A stretch of 64,000 nucleotides of DNA. It comes from Gilliamella sp. ESL0405. GTDB lineage: Bacteria > Pseudomonadota > Gammaproteobacteria > Enterobacterales > Orbaceae. Positions 48,166-57,072 of this stretch are shown in pieces. A model generated the notes under the pieces. The model was not told the origin of the DNA and did not search any database. It saw only the letters and a list, made by a program, of their open reading frames with translations. Both the position numbers and the translations under genes were made by a program. The stretch is from assembly GCF_019469205.1 (NCBI RefSeq), contig NZ_CP048265.1:930001-994000 (forward strand). The letters are read 5' to 3'. Position 1 is the stretch's first letter. Each line of letters starts with the position of its first letter.

Positions 48166-49521
48166 ATGGTCAGTTCAGTATTTAAATTATGGCGACAACG
48201 TATAGGCTACGGAATTGCCGACCTCTCTTGTAATTTAGTCTGGCAATTAATATCGCTCTATTTAATGTTTTTCTATACCGATGTCATGGAGCTACCTGCT
48301 TACTATGTCGGTATTATGTTCTTAGTTACTCGTCTGGTTGACGGGGTAGCCGATGTCTTAATGGGGCTGGTTATTGATAACACCTCAACCCGTTGGGGGC
48401 GTTGCCGTCCATGGCTACTTATTGGTGCCGTGCCGTTTGGGCTATTATGTATATTGGCTTTTTACGTACCGGATTTTGGTACAACCGGTAAGCTTATTTA
48501 TGCCTTTATTACCTATTTGTGCCTGTCATTTATCTATACGGTTGTGAATATTCCTTTTTGTGCGATGTTGCCATTTTTAACGGCCGATTCATTAGAACGT
48601 ACAACTCTTTCATCAGTAAGAATTCTGCTCGGATCATTAGGCTCAACCATTGTCGCTGTGGCGACACTGCCGTTGGTGAAAAGCTTAGGGCAGGGTAATC
48701 AAAATCAGGGCTTTTTATATACTGCCATTATCTTTGGTGTGATTGCCACTTTCTTTTTAATTGTTAGTTTTAAAAACGTGGAAGAGAAGATCACCATAAA
48801 ACAAGAGCGCATGACGCTAGCTCGAGCTTGGCAGGGTTTAAAGGACAATACACCATGGAAGATTTTTGCCTTTAACATCTTTTTGATGTGGGGGGCATTC
48901 TTTTTGCAAATGGGCGCATTAGTTTACTATTTTAACTATTATGTGCAAAATCCGGAGTTAACTGCTGTCATTGCCGGTATTTCGACCTTTGTGCCATTAA
49001 TCGGAACCTTGACCGTCCCTCTGTTAGCAAGCTATATGAAAAAACGCCACATCTATCTGTTTTCCAGCACAATCAACCTTATCGGTATGGGCATAATGAT
49101 TGTGTTTGATGTGAATCAAATCGGTTTGATTGCCGGTGCGGTAGTGTTATCCATTGGCGCCGGACAACGAACAGCAATCTATTTTTCAATGCAAGCTGAT
49201 CCGGTTGATTATGGTGTATGGAAAACCGGTATTAACACTGCGGGCATTTTAACCTCGATTAACGGGTTTTTAGGCAAAGTCGCCATGGCGGGTGCTGGCG
49301 CTATCACTGGCTTTTTGCTTTCATCCGGTGGCTATACCGCCAATGCCGTACAAACCCCAAGCGCACTGTTTGCGATCAAACTTTGCTATCTCTACCTCCC
49401 GGCAATTTTAATCATCGCCTCAATGTTTTGGATCGGTAAGTTTTACAAACTCGATGATATTTATGCCTCAATTTGTAACGAGCTTGAAGCAAGACGACAA
49501 ATTAATGCAGATAAATCATAG
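48166..49521 (+). CDS. GPH-family glycoside:cation symporter
   Basis: A 451-residue transporter of the glycoside-pentoside-hexuronide family with 12 helices. RIGYGIADLSCNLVWQLISLYLMFFYTDV at the N-terminus, DGVADVLMGLVIDNTSTRWGRCRPWLL with the cation-binding acidic residues, and VDYGVWKTGIN late in the protein mark the MelB/YicJ type. By position it imports the rhamnosidase's substrate, likely a rhamnosyl oligosaccharide or glycoside. AAAGGATTC precedes the ATG. Confidence 0.9.
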   Translation: MVSSVFKLWRQRIGYGIADLSCNLVWQLISLYLMFFYTDVMELPAYYVGIMFLVTRLVDGVADVLMGLVIDNTSTRWGRCRPWLLIGAVPFGLLCILAFYVPDFGTTGKLIYAFITYLCLSFIYTVVNIPFCAMLPFLTADSLERTTLSSVRILLGSLGSTIVAVATLPLVKSLGQGNQNQGFLYTAIIFGVIATFFLIVSFKNVEEKITIKQERMTLARAWQGLKDNTPWKIFAFNIFLMWGAFFLQMGALVYYFNYYVQNPELTAVIAGISTFVPLIGTLTVPLLASYMKKRHIYLFSSTINLIGMGIMIVFDVNQIGLIAGAVVLSIGAGQRTAIYFSMQADPVDYGVWKTGINTAGILTSINGFLGKVAMAGAGAITGFLLSSGGYTANAVQTPSALFAIKLCYLYLPAILIIASMFWIGKFYKLDDIYASICNELEARRQINADKS

Positions 49522-49558
49522 TTGGACATGTTATTTAGTAATCTATAAGGAAAGGTCT

Positions 49559-50743
49559 ATGAAGTTAAAAATAATGGTAGGCGTCTGTTGTTTATATTCC
49601 GCATCAACTTTGGCAGCAATCGAATGGCAGACAGAGCAAGGCACACTAAAATTATATGGTGATGTTGAGTTTAATATTGATGCGGCAAGTAAAAAACATC
49701 AATTAACTTCGCTTAAAACAACGGCAAAAAAGGATTTTGATGCGAAAGACGGCGATCGTTGGGATATTAATGGTCGAATCTTAATTGGTTTAGACGGTAA
49801 ACGAGAGCTGGCAAATAATGCTTATGCCGGATTTTCCGTTCAGCCACTGGCTGACTTAAGTGGCAAAGTGAATTTAGATGATGCAAGCTTCTTCTTTGGG
49901 CATAAACAAGATTGGCAGATCAAAGTCGGACGCTTTGAAGCTTATGATATGTTCCCATTAGGGCAAGATACGTTTATTGAATATTCGGGCAATACCGCCA
50001 ATGATCTCTATAGCGATGGATTTGGCTATATCTATATGATGAAAGAGGGACGAGGGCGCAGTAGTACCGGCGGTGCTTTAGAGTTAGCCAAACAATTCGG
50101 CGATTTCAATTTTCAAATCAATTCAATGGTAAAAGACGGTACAACGCTGTTTAACGATAGTACCTACCATGGCTATAAACTACGTAAAGAAAAAAACGTC
50201 GTCTATTTACGACCGGTTATCGCTTACAACAATGGTACCATTTCAGCAGCAGCGGCGGTTGAGCATAATGTTGTGAGCAATGCTTACCGTTATTATGATG
50301 AAGTTAAAGATAAATGGTTAGATCAATCTAAACGTACCGGCTATGGCTTAACATTTAGCTGGAACAGTGAAGGTGATTTTAATCAATCGGCGCAAGGCTT
50401 ATTGATTAATTCCAGCTTGGCATATTTAGATGCTGAGCAAGAAAAAGATTTTACCGCAGGCTTAAATGGTGTTTGGAATAACATTGGTCTGGGTTATATT
50501 TTTGCCGCAAATGATATTAAAACGTTTAATCCTAACTATAAAGATAAAAGCGGAATATCAACCAAAGGCAAATATAAAATACATACTATTAATGCCTCTT
50601 ATTTAATCCCAAATGTGATGGAAATGGATAATTTTAATCTTTATCTAGGGACTTATTGGTCACATCTTGATCGGGATAAAAAGCAAGGCGGTGATAGCGA
50701 TAATCGCTATGGTGCAAGATTGCGATTTAAATATCTATTCTAA
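49559..50743 (+). CDS. Outer-membrane carbohydrate porin
   Basis: A 394-residue beta-barrel with signal peptide MKLKIMVGVCCLYSASTLA (1-19). Alternating strands with many Tyr, Trp and Gly residues run to a terminal YGARLRFKYLF, the aromatic last residue needed for BAM-dependent insertion. It resembles sugar porins of the RafY/OmpL kind. The ATG at 49559 has AAGGAAAGG upstream. As third gene of the module it should let rhamnosylated substrates through the outer membrane. The exact family is less certain than the barrel nature. Confidence 0.82.
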   Translation: MKLKIMVGVCCLYSASTLAAIEWQTEQGTLKLYGDVEFNIDAASKKHQLTSLKTTAKKDFDAKDGDRWDINGRILIGLDGKRELANNAYAGFSVQPLADLSGKVNLDDASFFFGHKQDWQIKVGRFEAYDMFPLGQDTFIEYSGNTANDLYSDGFGYIYMMKEGRGRSSTGGALELAKQFGDFNFQINSMVKDGTTLFNDSTYHGYKLRKEKNVVYLRPVIAYNNGTISAAAAVEHNVVSNAYRYYDEVKDKWLDQSKRTGYGLTFSWNSEGDFNQSAQGLLINSSLAYLDAEQEKDFTAGLNGVWNNIGLGYIFAANDIKTFNPNYKDKSGISTKGKYKIHTINASYLIPNVMEMDNFNLYLGTYWSHLDRDKKQGGDSDNRYGARLRFKYLF

Positions 50744-50777
50744 GTAAATCTCACTAAATTAACCAATTAATTCACAC

Positions 50778-50806
50778 AGCAAGGTCATAATCAAACCGGC
50801 CTTGCT
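50778..50806 (+). terminator. Terminator after the porin gene
   Basis: Stem AGCAAGG / CCTTGCT followed by TTATGCTTTAATTT, 34 bp past the stop of the last gene of the module. Confidence 0.7.
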
Positions 50807-50979
50807 TTATGCTTTAATTTGCAGCATACGATTGGTTTTAAGGGCTTATTCAAAGCAAACAGAAAGCAAACCGAAAAAGGATCGTGTTGCCTAAGGATTT
50901 AACATTTCGATCCCACTAACAAGTAATTATGGATTAGCTTAACTGTGATAGCCGTAAACTAACCCATTATGCCGATTGA

Positions 50980-52398
50980 TTAAAAAAATATCAGATGATT
51001 AACGATAAACACTGGTATTAAAATCGCCACTGACCACTTCATATAACCGAAAAAGCCGGGCATGGCGATGTTGTTTTGGCTGGCTATGTTTTTCACCATA
51101 AAATTAGGGGCATTGCCAATATAGCTCAGTGCGCCCATAAATACTGATCCCATTGATATGGCTAACAGCGTGTTTGTCAGCGTGGTCATTAACATTGGTG
51201 CATCGCCGCCGGCTAGGTTGAAAAAGACCAAATAAGTCGGCGCATTATCTAAAAAGCCGGAAAGCAACCCGGTAAACCAAAAATACATTCCATTTATTGG
51301 CTCGCCTTGTGACGTATTGACCAGCGAAACCAGTGAAGCTAAAGCGCCGTTATTGCCTGCCCGTAAAATAGCCAGCATCGGAACGATAGTGATAAAAATG
51401 CCGATAAATAATTTTGCCACTTCAATCAGTGGATCCCAATTAAACTCATTACCCGCTCGCACCTGCTTTGGCGTGATGCGGATTGAAATAAGGGTAATAA
51501 CAATAAAGAATAGATCCCGTATTAAGTTGGACAGTGTGATATGGGCACCTAAAATTGTAAAACTGATAGACGATTGCCAGATGCCCGAAACCAATACATT
51601 AGCAATAATCGCCACTAATAACAGCAAATTATTTATGCCATAAACTTTCGTTGGCTCTTTGCTTTTAGCGGTCATCGTTGTTGCTAACTTGCCATATTGC
51701 CGGCAAAAATAGTGGCGATCAATCATATAATAAATCGCTAATAATATTGCCGTAGTTAGCCATACCGGCAGTAACATATGTTGTACTGTCCAACTAAAGC
51801 TTACGCCTTTTAAAAAACCAATAAATAACGGCGGATCGCCTAATGGCGTTAATCCGCCGCCAATGTTTGCCACTAGAAAGATAAAAAAGATAATGGTATG
51901 AACGGTATATTGGCGCTCTCGATTGGCTCGAATTAAAGGACGGATCATTAACATGGCCGCCCCAGTTGTACCCATGATCGACGCTAGCAAAGTGCCCAGC
52001 GCCAATAAGCCAACATTGAATTTAGGGGTACTTTTCATCGGGCTTTTAACTAAAATACCACCGGACACGGTAAACAGTGCCAGCAGTAACAAAATAAACG
52101 GAATATACTCTTCTAATATGGCATGAGCGGTTAAGTAAATCGTTGATTGTAGACCGAATGAAAACAGTGCGGAAACTAAAAATAGCAACGTCCAACCGCA
52201 AATAATTTTACCATAATGGTGATGCCATAATTGCGGTAAAAAAAGTGGCATTAAAGCAATCGACAACAAAATACCAATAAACGGCACGCCCCAAAATAAC
52301 GACAAACTATCGCCATTAAATTGTGCCGCATAAAGATCAAATGGCATAAACAGTAATAACATAATTGGTAACAAGGAGCGGTAAATAGGCTTTTTCAT
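50980..52398 (-). CDS. Sodium:proton antiporter / CitMHS-type transporter
   Basis: A 472-residue inner-membrane protein of the ion-transporter superfamily (ArsB/NhaD/CitMHS_2 group). An N-terminal signal-like helix (1-24, ending LYAA) precedes about 11 helices. ANIGGGLTPLGDPPLFIGFLKGV is the conserved re-entrant loop, and its mirror GLLSGFLDNAPTYLVFFNLAGG is in the second half. Such proteins are annotated as Na+/H+ antiporters; the transported ion is not proven. It is a single gene; the tandem repeat array lies immediately upstream of its 5' end. Confidence 0.82.
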   Translation of the reverse strand: MKKPIYRSLLPIMLLLFMPFDLYAAQFNGDSLSLFWGVPFIGILLSIALMPLFLPQLWHHHYGKIICGWTLLFLVSALFSFGLQSTIYLTAHAILEEYIPFILLLLALFTVSGGILVKSPMKSTPKFNVGLLALGTLLASIMGTTGAAMLMIRPLIRANRERQYTVHTIIFFIFLVANIGGGLTPLGDPPLFIGFLKGVSFSWTVQHMLLPVWLTTAILLAIYYMIDRHYFCRQYGKLATTMTAKSKEPTKVYGINNLLLLVAIIANVLVSGIWQSSISFTILGAHITLSNLIRDLFFIVITLISIRITPKQVRAGNEFNWDPLIEVAKLFIGIFITIVPMLAILRAGNNGALASLVSLVNTSQGEPINGMYFWFTGLLSGFLDNAPTYLVFFNLAGGDAPMLMTTLTNTLLAISMGSVFMGALSYIGNAPNFMVKNIASQNNIAMPGFFGYMKWSVAILIPVFIVNHLIFF

Positions 52399-52649
52399 GG
52401 CATTGTCAATTGGCTTAAAAGGGCAAAATTATAACAAATCCGAATTGATTTATCGAATAGTTATCAGTGAGCTAAAAGAGCCGGTTGATCAAATGATAGG
52501 TAAAATTATGGGCTGTTTAATCATTCACCATTAAAATCGATATAACCTGTTTATCATTGTGCCAATCGGCTATCAGTGGTTTAAGTATTTAATCATACAG
52601 GCATGATGTAATTTATTACTTTTAATTGGCTTCACAGCATAAAACACTA
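52399..52649. other. Upstream region of the antiporter gene
   Basis: About 250 bp between the antiporter start and the repeat array. It should hold the antiporter promoter. No open frame and no recognisable operator were found. Confidence 0.4.
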
Positions 52650-54206
52650 TTTTTATACTAAAACACCTATATTTTCTGAAACTTCTTGACAAGATTTACC
52701 AACGATAATTTAAAGTTTCTTACTTGATTGCCTAAACTACTTTCGCTTTTGCTGGCTTAATTCAAACAAATTGTTAGCTTAGGTTGGCGGGTATTTTTTT
52801 GCTAAAACGTAGGTATTTTCTGAAACTTCTTGGCAAGATTTATTTGCAACAAGTTAATTATCTTGCTTGATTGGCTAAACAGCTTTCACCTTTGCTAGTT
52901 TAATTCAAACAAGTTGTTAGCTTAGGTTGGCGGGTATTTTTTTGCTAAAACGTAGGTATTTTCTGAAACTTCTTGATAAGATTAACCAACGACAATTTAA
53001 AGTTTCTTACTTGATTGCCTAAACTACTTTCGCCTTTGCTAGCTTACTTCAAGTAAATTGTTCGCTTGGGCTGGTGAGCATTCTTTATACTGAAACGCCT
53101 ATATTTTCTGAAACTTCTTGACAAGATTTATCAACGGCAATTTAAAGTTTCTTGCATGATTGCTTAAACTGCTTTCACCTTTGTTAGTTTAATTCAAACA
53201 AGTTGTTCGGTTAGGTTGGCGGGTGTTTTTTGCTAAAACGTGGGTGTTTTCTGAAACTTCTTGACAAGATTTACCAACGATAATTTAAAGTTTCTTACTT
53301 GATTGCCTAAACTGTTTTCACCTTTGTTAGTTTAATTCAAACAAGTCATTAGTTTAGGTTGGCGGGTATTTTTTTGCTAAAACGTAGGTATTTTCTGAAA
53401 CTTCTTGGCAAGATTTATTTGCAACAAGTTAATTATCTTGCTTGATTGGCTAAACAGCTTTCACCTTTGCTAGTTTAATTCAAACAAGTTGTTAGCTTAG
53501 GTTGGCGGGTATTTTTTGCTAAAACGTGGGTGTTTTCTGAAACTTCTTGACAAGATTTATCAACGACAATTTAAAGTTTCTTGCTTGATTGCTTAAACTA
53601 CTTTCATCTTTGCTAGCTTACTTCAAGCAAATTGTTTGCTTAGGCTGGTAAGTATTCTTTATAATGAAACACCTATATTTTCTGAAACTTCTTGACAAGA
53701 TTTGCCAACGACAATTTAAAGTTTCTTACTTGATTGCCTAAACTGCTTTCGCCTTTGTTAGTTTAATTCAAACAAGTTGTTTACTTAGGTTGGCGGGTAT
53801 TCTTTTTACTAAAACGTGGGTGTTTTCTGAAACTTCTTGACAAGATTTATCAGCAACAAGTTAATTTTCTTGCTTGATTGCCTAAACTGCTTTCGCCATT
53901 GTTAGTTTTATTCAAACAAGTTGTTCGGTTAGGTTGGCGGGTGTTTTTTGCTAAAACGTGGGTGTTTTCTGAAACTTCTTGACAAGATTTATCAACGACA
54001 ATTTAAAGTTTCTTACTTGATTGCCTAAACTACTTTCGCCTTTGTTAGTTTAATTCAAACAAGTCATTAGTTTAGGTTGGCGGGTGTTTTTTTGCTAAAA
54101 CGTGGGTGTTTTCTGAAACTTCTTGACAAGATTAACCAACGACAATTTAAAGTTTCTTACTTGATTGCCTAAACTACTTTCGCCTTTGCTAGCTTACTTC
54201 AAGCAA
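52650..54206. repeat. Tandem array of a ~144-bp hairpin-bearing unit, 11 copies
   Basis: The core TTTTCTGAAACTTCTTG occurs at 52672, 52816, 52959, 53104, 53247, 53391, 53533, 53678, 53823, 53965 and 54109, spaced 142-145 bp; one copy has GCAAG for GACAAG. Each unit runs on through an AAAGTTTC block, CTTGATTG-CTAAAC, a TTCAA/CAAG block, a TTAGGTTGGCGGGT block and CTAAAACG. The last copy is cut off after TTACTTCAAGCAA. No frame of 60 codons exists in the array. Units carry inverted repeats, for example 53971-53977 with 54006-54012, and 54015-54032 with 54046-54064. The array lies between the antiporter promoter side and the 3' end of the AraC gene. Confidence 0.97.
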
Positions 54207-54330
54207 GAACATTGCTTCGATTGGTTGCTGAACAATTGTGATAAGTGTCAATACCAACAAGTTAAAACCCAGCTTAACTATTTAGTAGGATACCGGCGAA
54301 CGTAGCGAACTAGCGAAGGTAAAAAGATGA
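54207..54330. other. Right flank of the repeat array
   Basis: About 120 bp between the last repeat and the AraC stop codon. It contains a small triplication GCGAAC-GTA-GCGAAC-TA-GCGAAG (54294-54316). No terminator-like stem was found for the AraC gene. Confidence 0.4.
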
Positions 54331-55197
54331 CTATTTTTGCAATAATTTGCTGTGATATTGGCGTCGGTATTCGGTTGGTGAGCGTTCGGTCTGTTTTCGG
54401 AAAATTCGGCAAAAATAGTTACTGTCTTTAAATCCCGATGCTAAAGCGACCTCTTTGATATTGAGATCATACTCTTTAAGCAGCGATTTAGCATATTCTA
54501 ATCGAATATAGTTAAGATATTCATTCAATCCCATTTTTCCTTCCCGTTGAAATAAGTGAGATAGATAGTTGGGCGAAATATAAAATAAGTTTGCCAGCAC
54601 ATCACGGCTGATATCTTCGCGAAAATGGCTATCAATATAGCTTCGAATCGCTTGAAATAAACTGGTTGTTTTGGAGCTGGTTTTTACATCGGCATTGAGT
54701 AAATCTAATGTATCGCTCAGTAAGCTTTGAATCAGAAAATAGGCGGTTTGATTTTGTACAGATGGTTGATTATGCCAGGTTAGCTCTGCCAGTGATTGCA
54801 GGATAAAAGTGCCGATGCGAGGGCCTCGTCTGGGCAGGGTAATTTGGCTATAAGGCACTGCATCGCTACCGTCCCAACGGGTTAAACTCAGGCAAATTTG
54901 TTGTTTATCATACAAAATACTTAAGCTGGTGCAGGCACTGGTCTTTAACGGTTTATACCAACTATGTGCGGTAATATAGAGCAGATCGTCAGTCGATAAG
55001 GTTTTTTCAATTCTATTGCCGTCATTATCTGCCCACTGTATCAAAAGTTTGCCCGCTAATACGATCTCAATTTTCGGCACTTCGGTTTGGTAAGCGTGTA
55101 AAGGTTTCGCTTGCGCTTTATTGGCAAAGTAGCGATGTTTGATCTGCTGTGCGCAATTGACATAATCAGCTAATATTTGATTGATATCTTTCTTCAT
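54331..55197 (-). CDS. AraC-family transcriptional regulator beside fsa
   Basis: A 288-residue AraC/XylS protein with a divergent sensor part (about 1-170) and a C-terminal double helix-turn-helix (about 190-285: RDVLANLFYISPNYLSHLFQREGKMGLNEYLNYIRLEYAKSLL, ALASGFKDSNYFCRIFRKQTERSPTEYR). The open frame reaches a TTG at 55221; the ATG at 55197 is chosen although neither has a good ribosome binding site. It is divergent from fsa and probably controls it. It is not RhaS/RhaR-like; the ligand is unknown. Its 3' end abuts the repeat array flank. Confidence 0.85.
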   Translation of the reverse strand: MKKDINQILADYVNCAQQIKHRYFANKAQAKPLHAYQTEVPKIEIVLAGKLLIQWADNDGNRIEKTLSTDDLLYITAHSWYKPLKTSACTSLSILYDKQQICLSLTRWDGSDAVPYSQITLPRRGPRIGTFILQSLAELTWHNQPSVQNQTAYFLIQSLLSDTLDLLNADVKTSSKTTSLFQAIRSYIDSHFREDISRDVLANLFYISPNYLSHLFQREGKMGLNEYLNYIRLEYAKSLLKEYDLNIKEVALASGFKDSNYFCRIFRKQTERSPTEYRRQYHSKLLQK

Positions 55198-55315
55198 ATG
55201 GCTAAACCGTAAATGAATCAAGCAATGAATAATGACAATTATATAATTTTGTTATCTTGATTAAAAACGATAAAAAACGATTTTCATTGGCGCTATTTTA
55301 CCGTTTAATTTATTG

Positions 55316-55331
55316 TGTGATCTGGATCGCA
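55316..55331. promoter_or_regulatory. CRP-like site between the AraC gene and fsa
   Basis: TGTGA-TCTGGA-TCGCA, one mismatch from the CRP consensus, in the 260-bp divergent region. It suggests catabolite control of fsa and perhaps its regulator. Confidence 0.6.
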
Positions 55332-55456
55332 ATTTTTCATTGAGCGTACAAAAATCCAGTAAAGATCAACATTGTCATCTAGGCTTAGAGTTCACTATTT
55401 TTTACCATGCTCACTATCCATTGACTAATGAGAAAAATGTTAATTAGGAGTGACGC

Positions 55457-56119
55457 ATGGAATTATATTTAGATACCGCAAATGTTGATGCGATTAAACG
55501 TTTAGCCGCAATTTTACCGATAAAAGGGGTAACCACCAATCCCAGCATTGTAGCAAAATCAGGTAAGCCAATATTTGAGTTGTTAACTGAGCTACAAGAT
55601 CTGTTAGGCGCCGATAAAGTGCTGTTTGCTCAAGTACTTTCAAGTGATGCTAAAGCAATGATAAAAGAAGCAGAGCAGCTCAGAAAAGTGGTGCCTAATA
55701 TTGTGACAAAAATTCCGGTCAATGCCGAAGGTTTAAAAGCGATTAAGGCGTTAAGCGAGCAAGGAATTGCAACATTAGGCACGGCTGTTTACGGCGCCGG
55801 GCAGGGCTTTTTGGCGGCATTAGCTGGGGCAAAATATATTGCTCCTTACGTTAACCGAATCGATGCACAGGGTGGAAACAGCAAAGATACCGTGCAGGAA
55901 CTGCAAAAACTGCTGGATTTGCATTGCCCGGAGTCAATCGTTTTGGCGGCCAGTTTCCGAACACCAAGACAAGCGTTAGATTGTCTGTTAGCCGGCTGTC
56001 AAGGCGTTACTTTGCCGGTCGATGTCGCTGAGCTGTTTATTTCCGATCCCGCTGTTGATGCGGCTATCGCCAAATTTGATCAGGATTGGTGTAAAGCTTT
56101 TGGCGCCTTAACTTATTGA
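55457..56119 (+). CDS. fsa: Fructose-6-phosphate aldolase
   Basis: A 220-residue transaldolase-family aldolase, exactly the length of E. coli FsaA/Fsa[17 protein letters not shown] and [14 protein letters not shown] start the barrel. The Schiff-base Lys is in NIVTKIPV, then [57 protein letters not shown] and the late [12 protein letters not shown]. It cleaves fructose-6-phosphate to dihydroxyacetone and glyceraldehyde-3-phosphate in vitro; its physiological role is not settled. AGGAGTGACGC precedes the ATG. Confidence 0.95.
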   Translation: MELYLDTANVDAIKRLAAILPIKGVTTNPSIVAKSGKPIFELLTELQDLLGADKVLFAQVLSSDAKAMIKEAEQLRKVVPNIVTKIPVNAEGLKAIKALSEQGIATLGTAVYGAGQGFLAALAGAKYIAPYVNRIDAQGGNSKDTVQELQKLLDLHCPESIVLAASFRTPRQALDCLLAGCQGVTLPVDVAELFISDPAVDAAIAKFDQDWCKAFGALTY

Positions 56120-56268
56120 TGTTTATCATGAGATATAGCCTATTTAACTGCTTACAACGTTAAATGGGCTTATCTGATTTTCCGATTAAAAAGATAGCAT
56201 CTTATCGAATGAATTTGGGGTATGATAGTTAAATCAAGTTGATTAACTGAAAATAAGGAATGCCCGTT

Positions 56269-57057
56269 ATGCCAAAATCTTCTACAAGGACTATCGTCAA
56301 TGCGCTTTTAACGGTATTGAAGGTTGAACAGCTATCAAAAAGTTATTTACGACTCCATTTTCGTTGTGAAAAACCGCTGGAAGTGGACCCTTTATGGATT
56401 TGCCCGCATGTCAAATTGCTATTTGCCGAACCGACAACAGGTGAGATTACTTTTCCTAAGCTAGATGAAAATAATAAGATTGTTGTTAACGATAAGATCC
56501 GCAAACTTGCCCGTAGCTATAGTATCCGCCATTATGATGCTGTCACTAACCAATTAGTGATCGACTTTGTCATTCACCCAACCGGGCTGGCATCGGTTTG
56601 GGCTCAGCAGGCTAAAGCGGGGGATCAGATTGGTCTTGTTGGTGCAGCAAGTAAACTTGCTTATCATCAACAAAATTTAGTTTTAATTGGTGATGTGTCA
56701 GCCGTGCCAGCTATTAGCTACACATTGGAAAATTTACCCGCTCAAGCGAAAGTGCAGGCTTTTTTAGCGGTGAATGATAAAAGCGATATTTTGCCCTTGT
56801 CTTTCAGCGCTGATTTTAAAGTCACTTGGTTGGTGGCTAATTCTCATCAACCCGATGAGTTTATCGAAGCAATAAAAGGTGCAGATATCCCCAATAGTTC
56901 TGATCTGTTTTTTTGGGGGGGAATGGAGTGCAATTTGGCTCGGCTTATGCGGCAAACGCTTAAAGATACATATCGTGATTTATCACCGGATGCGATACAT
57001 ATGATCAGCTATTGGCGAGAAGGTTATGCGGAAGGGGAGTTTAAACATCGTGATTAA
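56269..57057 (+). CDS. Siderophore-interacting FAD/NAD(P)H-binding protein
   Basis: A 262-residue SIP-family ferric-siderophore reductase of the ViuB/YqjH type. The FAD-binding motif RSYSIR (about residue 86-91), the following VIHPTGLASVWAQQAKAGDQIGLVGA, the cofactor loop VLIGDVSAVPAISYTLENLP and the C-terminal WGGMECNLARLMRQTL and YWREGYAE match the family. It would release iron from siderophores in the cytoplasm. AAGGA lies 9 nt before the ATG at 56269, which makes it better than the overlapping ATG at 56260. acpH follows after 15 bp. Confidence 0.9.
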   Translation: MPKSSTRTIVNALLTVLKVEQLSKSYLRLHFRCEKPLEVDPLWICPHVKLLFAEPTTGEITFPKLDENNKIVVNDKIRKLARSYSIRHYDAVTNQLVIDFVIHPTGLASVWAQQAKAGDQIGLVGAASKLAYHQQNLVLIGDVSAVPAISYTLENLPAQAKVQAFLAVNDKSDILPLSFSADFKVTWLVANSHQPDEFIEAIKGADIPNSSDLFFWGGMECNLARLMRQTLKDTYRDLSPDAIHMISYWREGYAEGEFKHRD

Positions 57058-57072
57058 TCCGTTATTTACGTA

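Noticed and set aside
52650-54206. Array considered as a CRISPR, an IS element or a coding repeat
   Set aside because: Units are 144 bp and contiguous, with no unique spacers; there is no transposase or other long frame; unit length is not consistently a multiple of three (142-145).
52672-54206. IHF site inside each unit (ATCAA-N4-TT)
   Set aside because: ATCAACGAC is followed by AA rather than TT at the required spacing, and several units have ACCAACG instead.
54294-54316. GCGAAC triplication beside the array as a regulatory iteron set
   Set aside because: Only three short imperfect copies with uneven spacing at a gene's 3' end; not enough to support a function.
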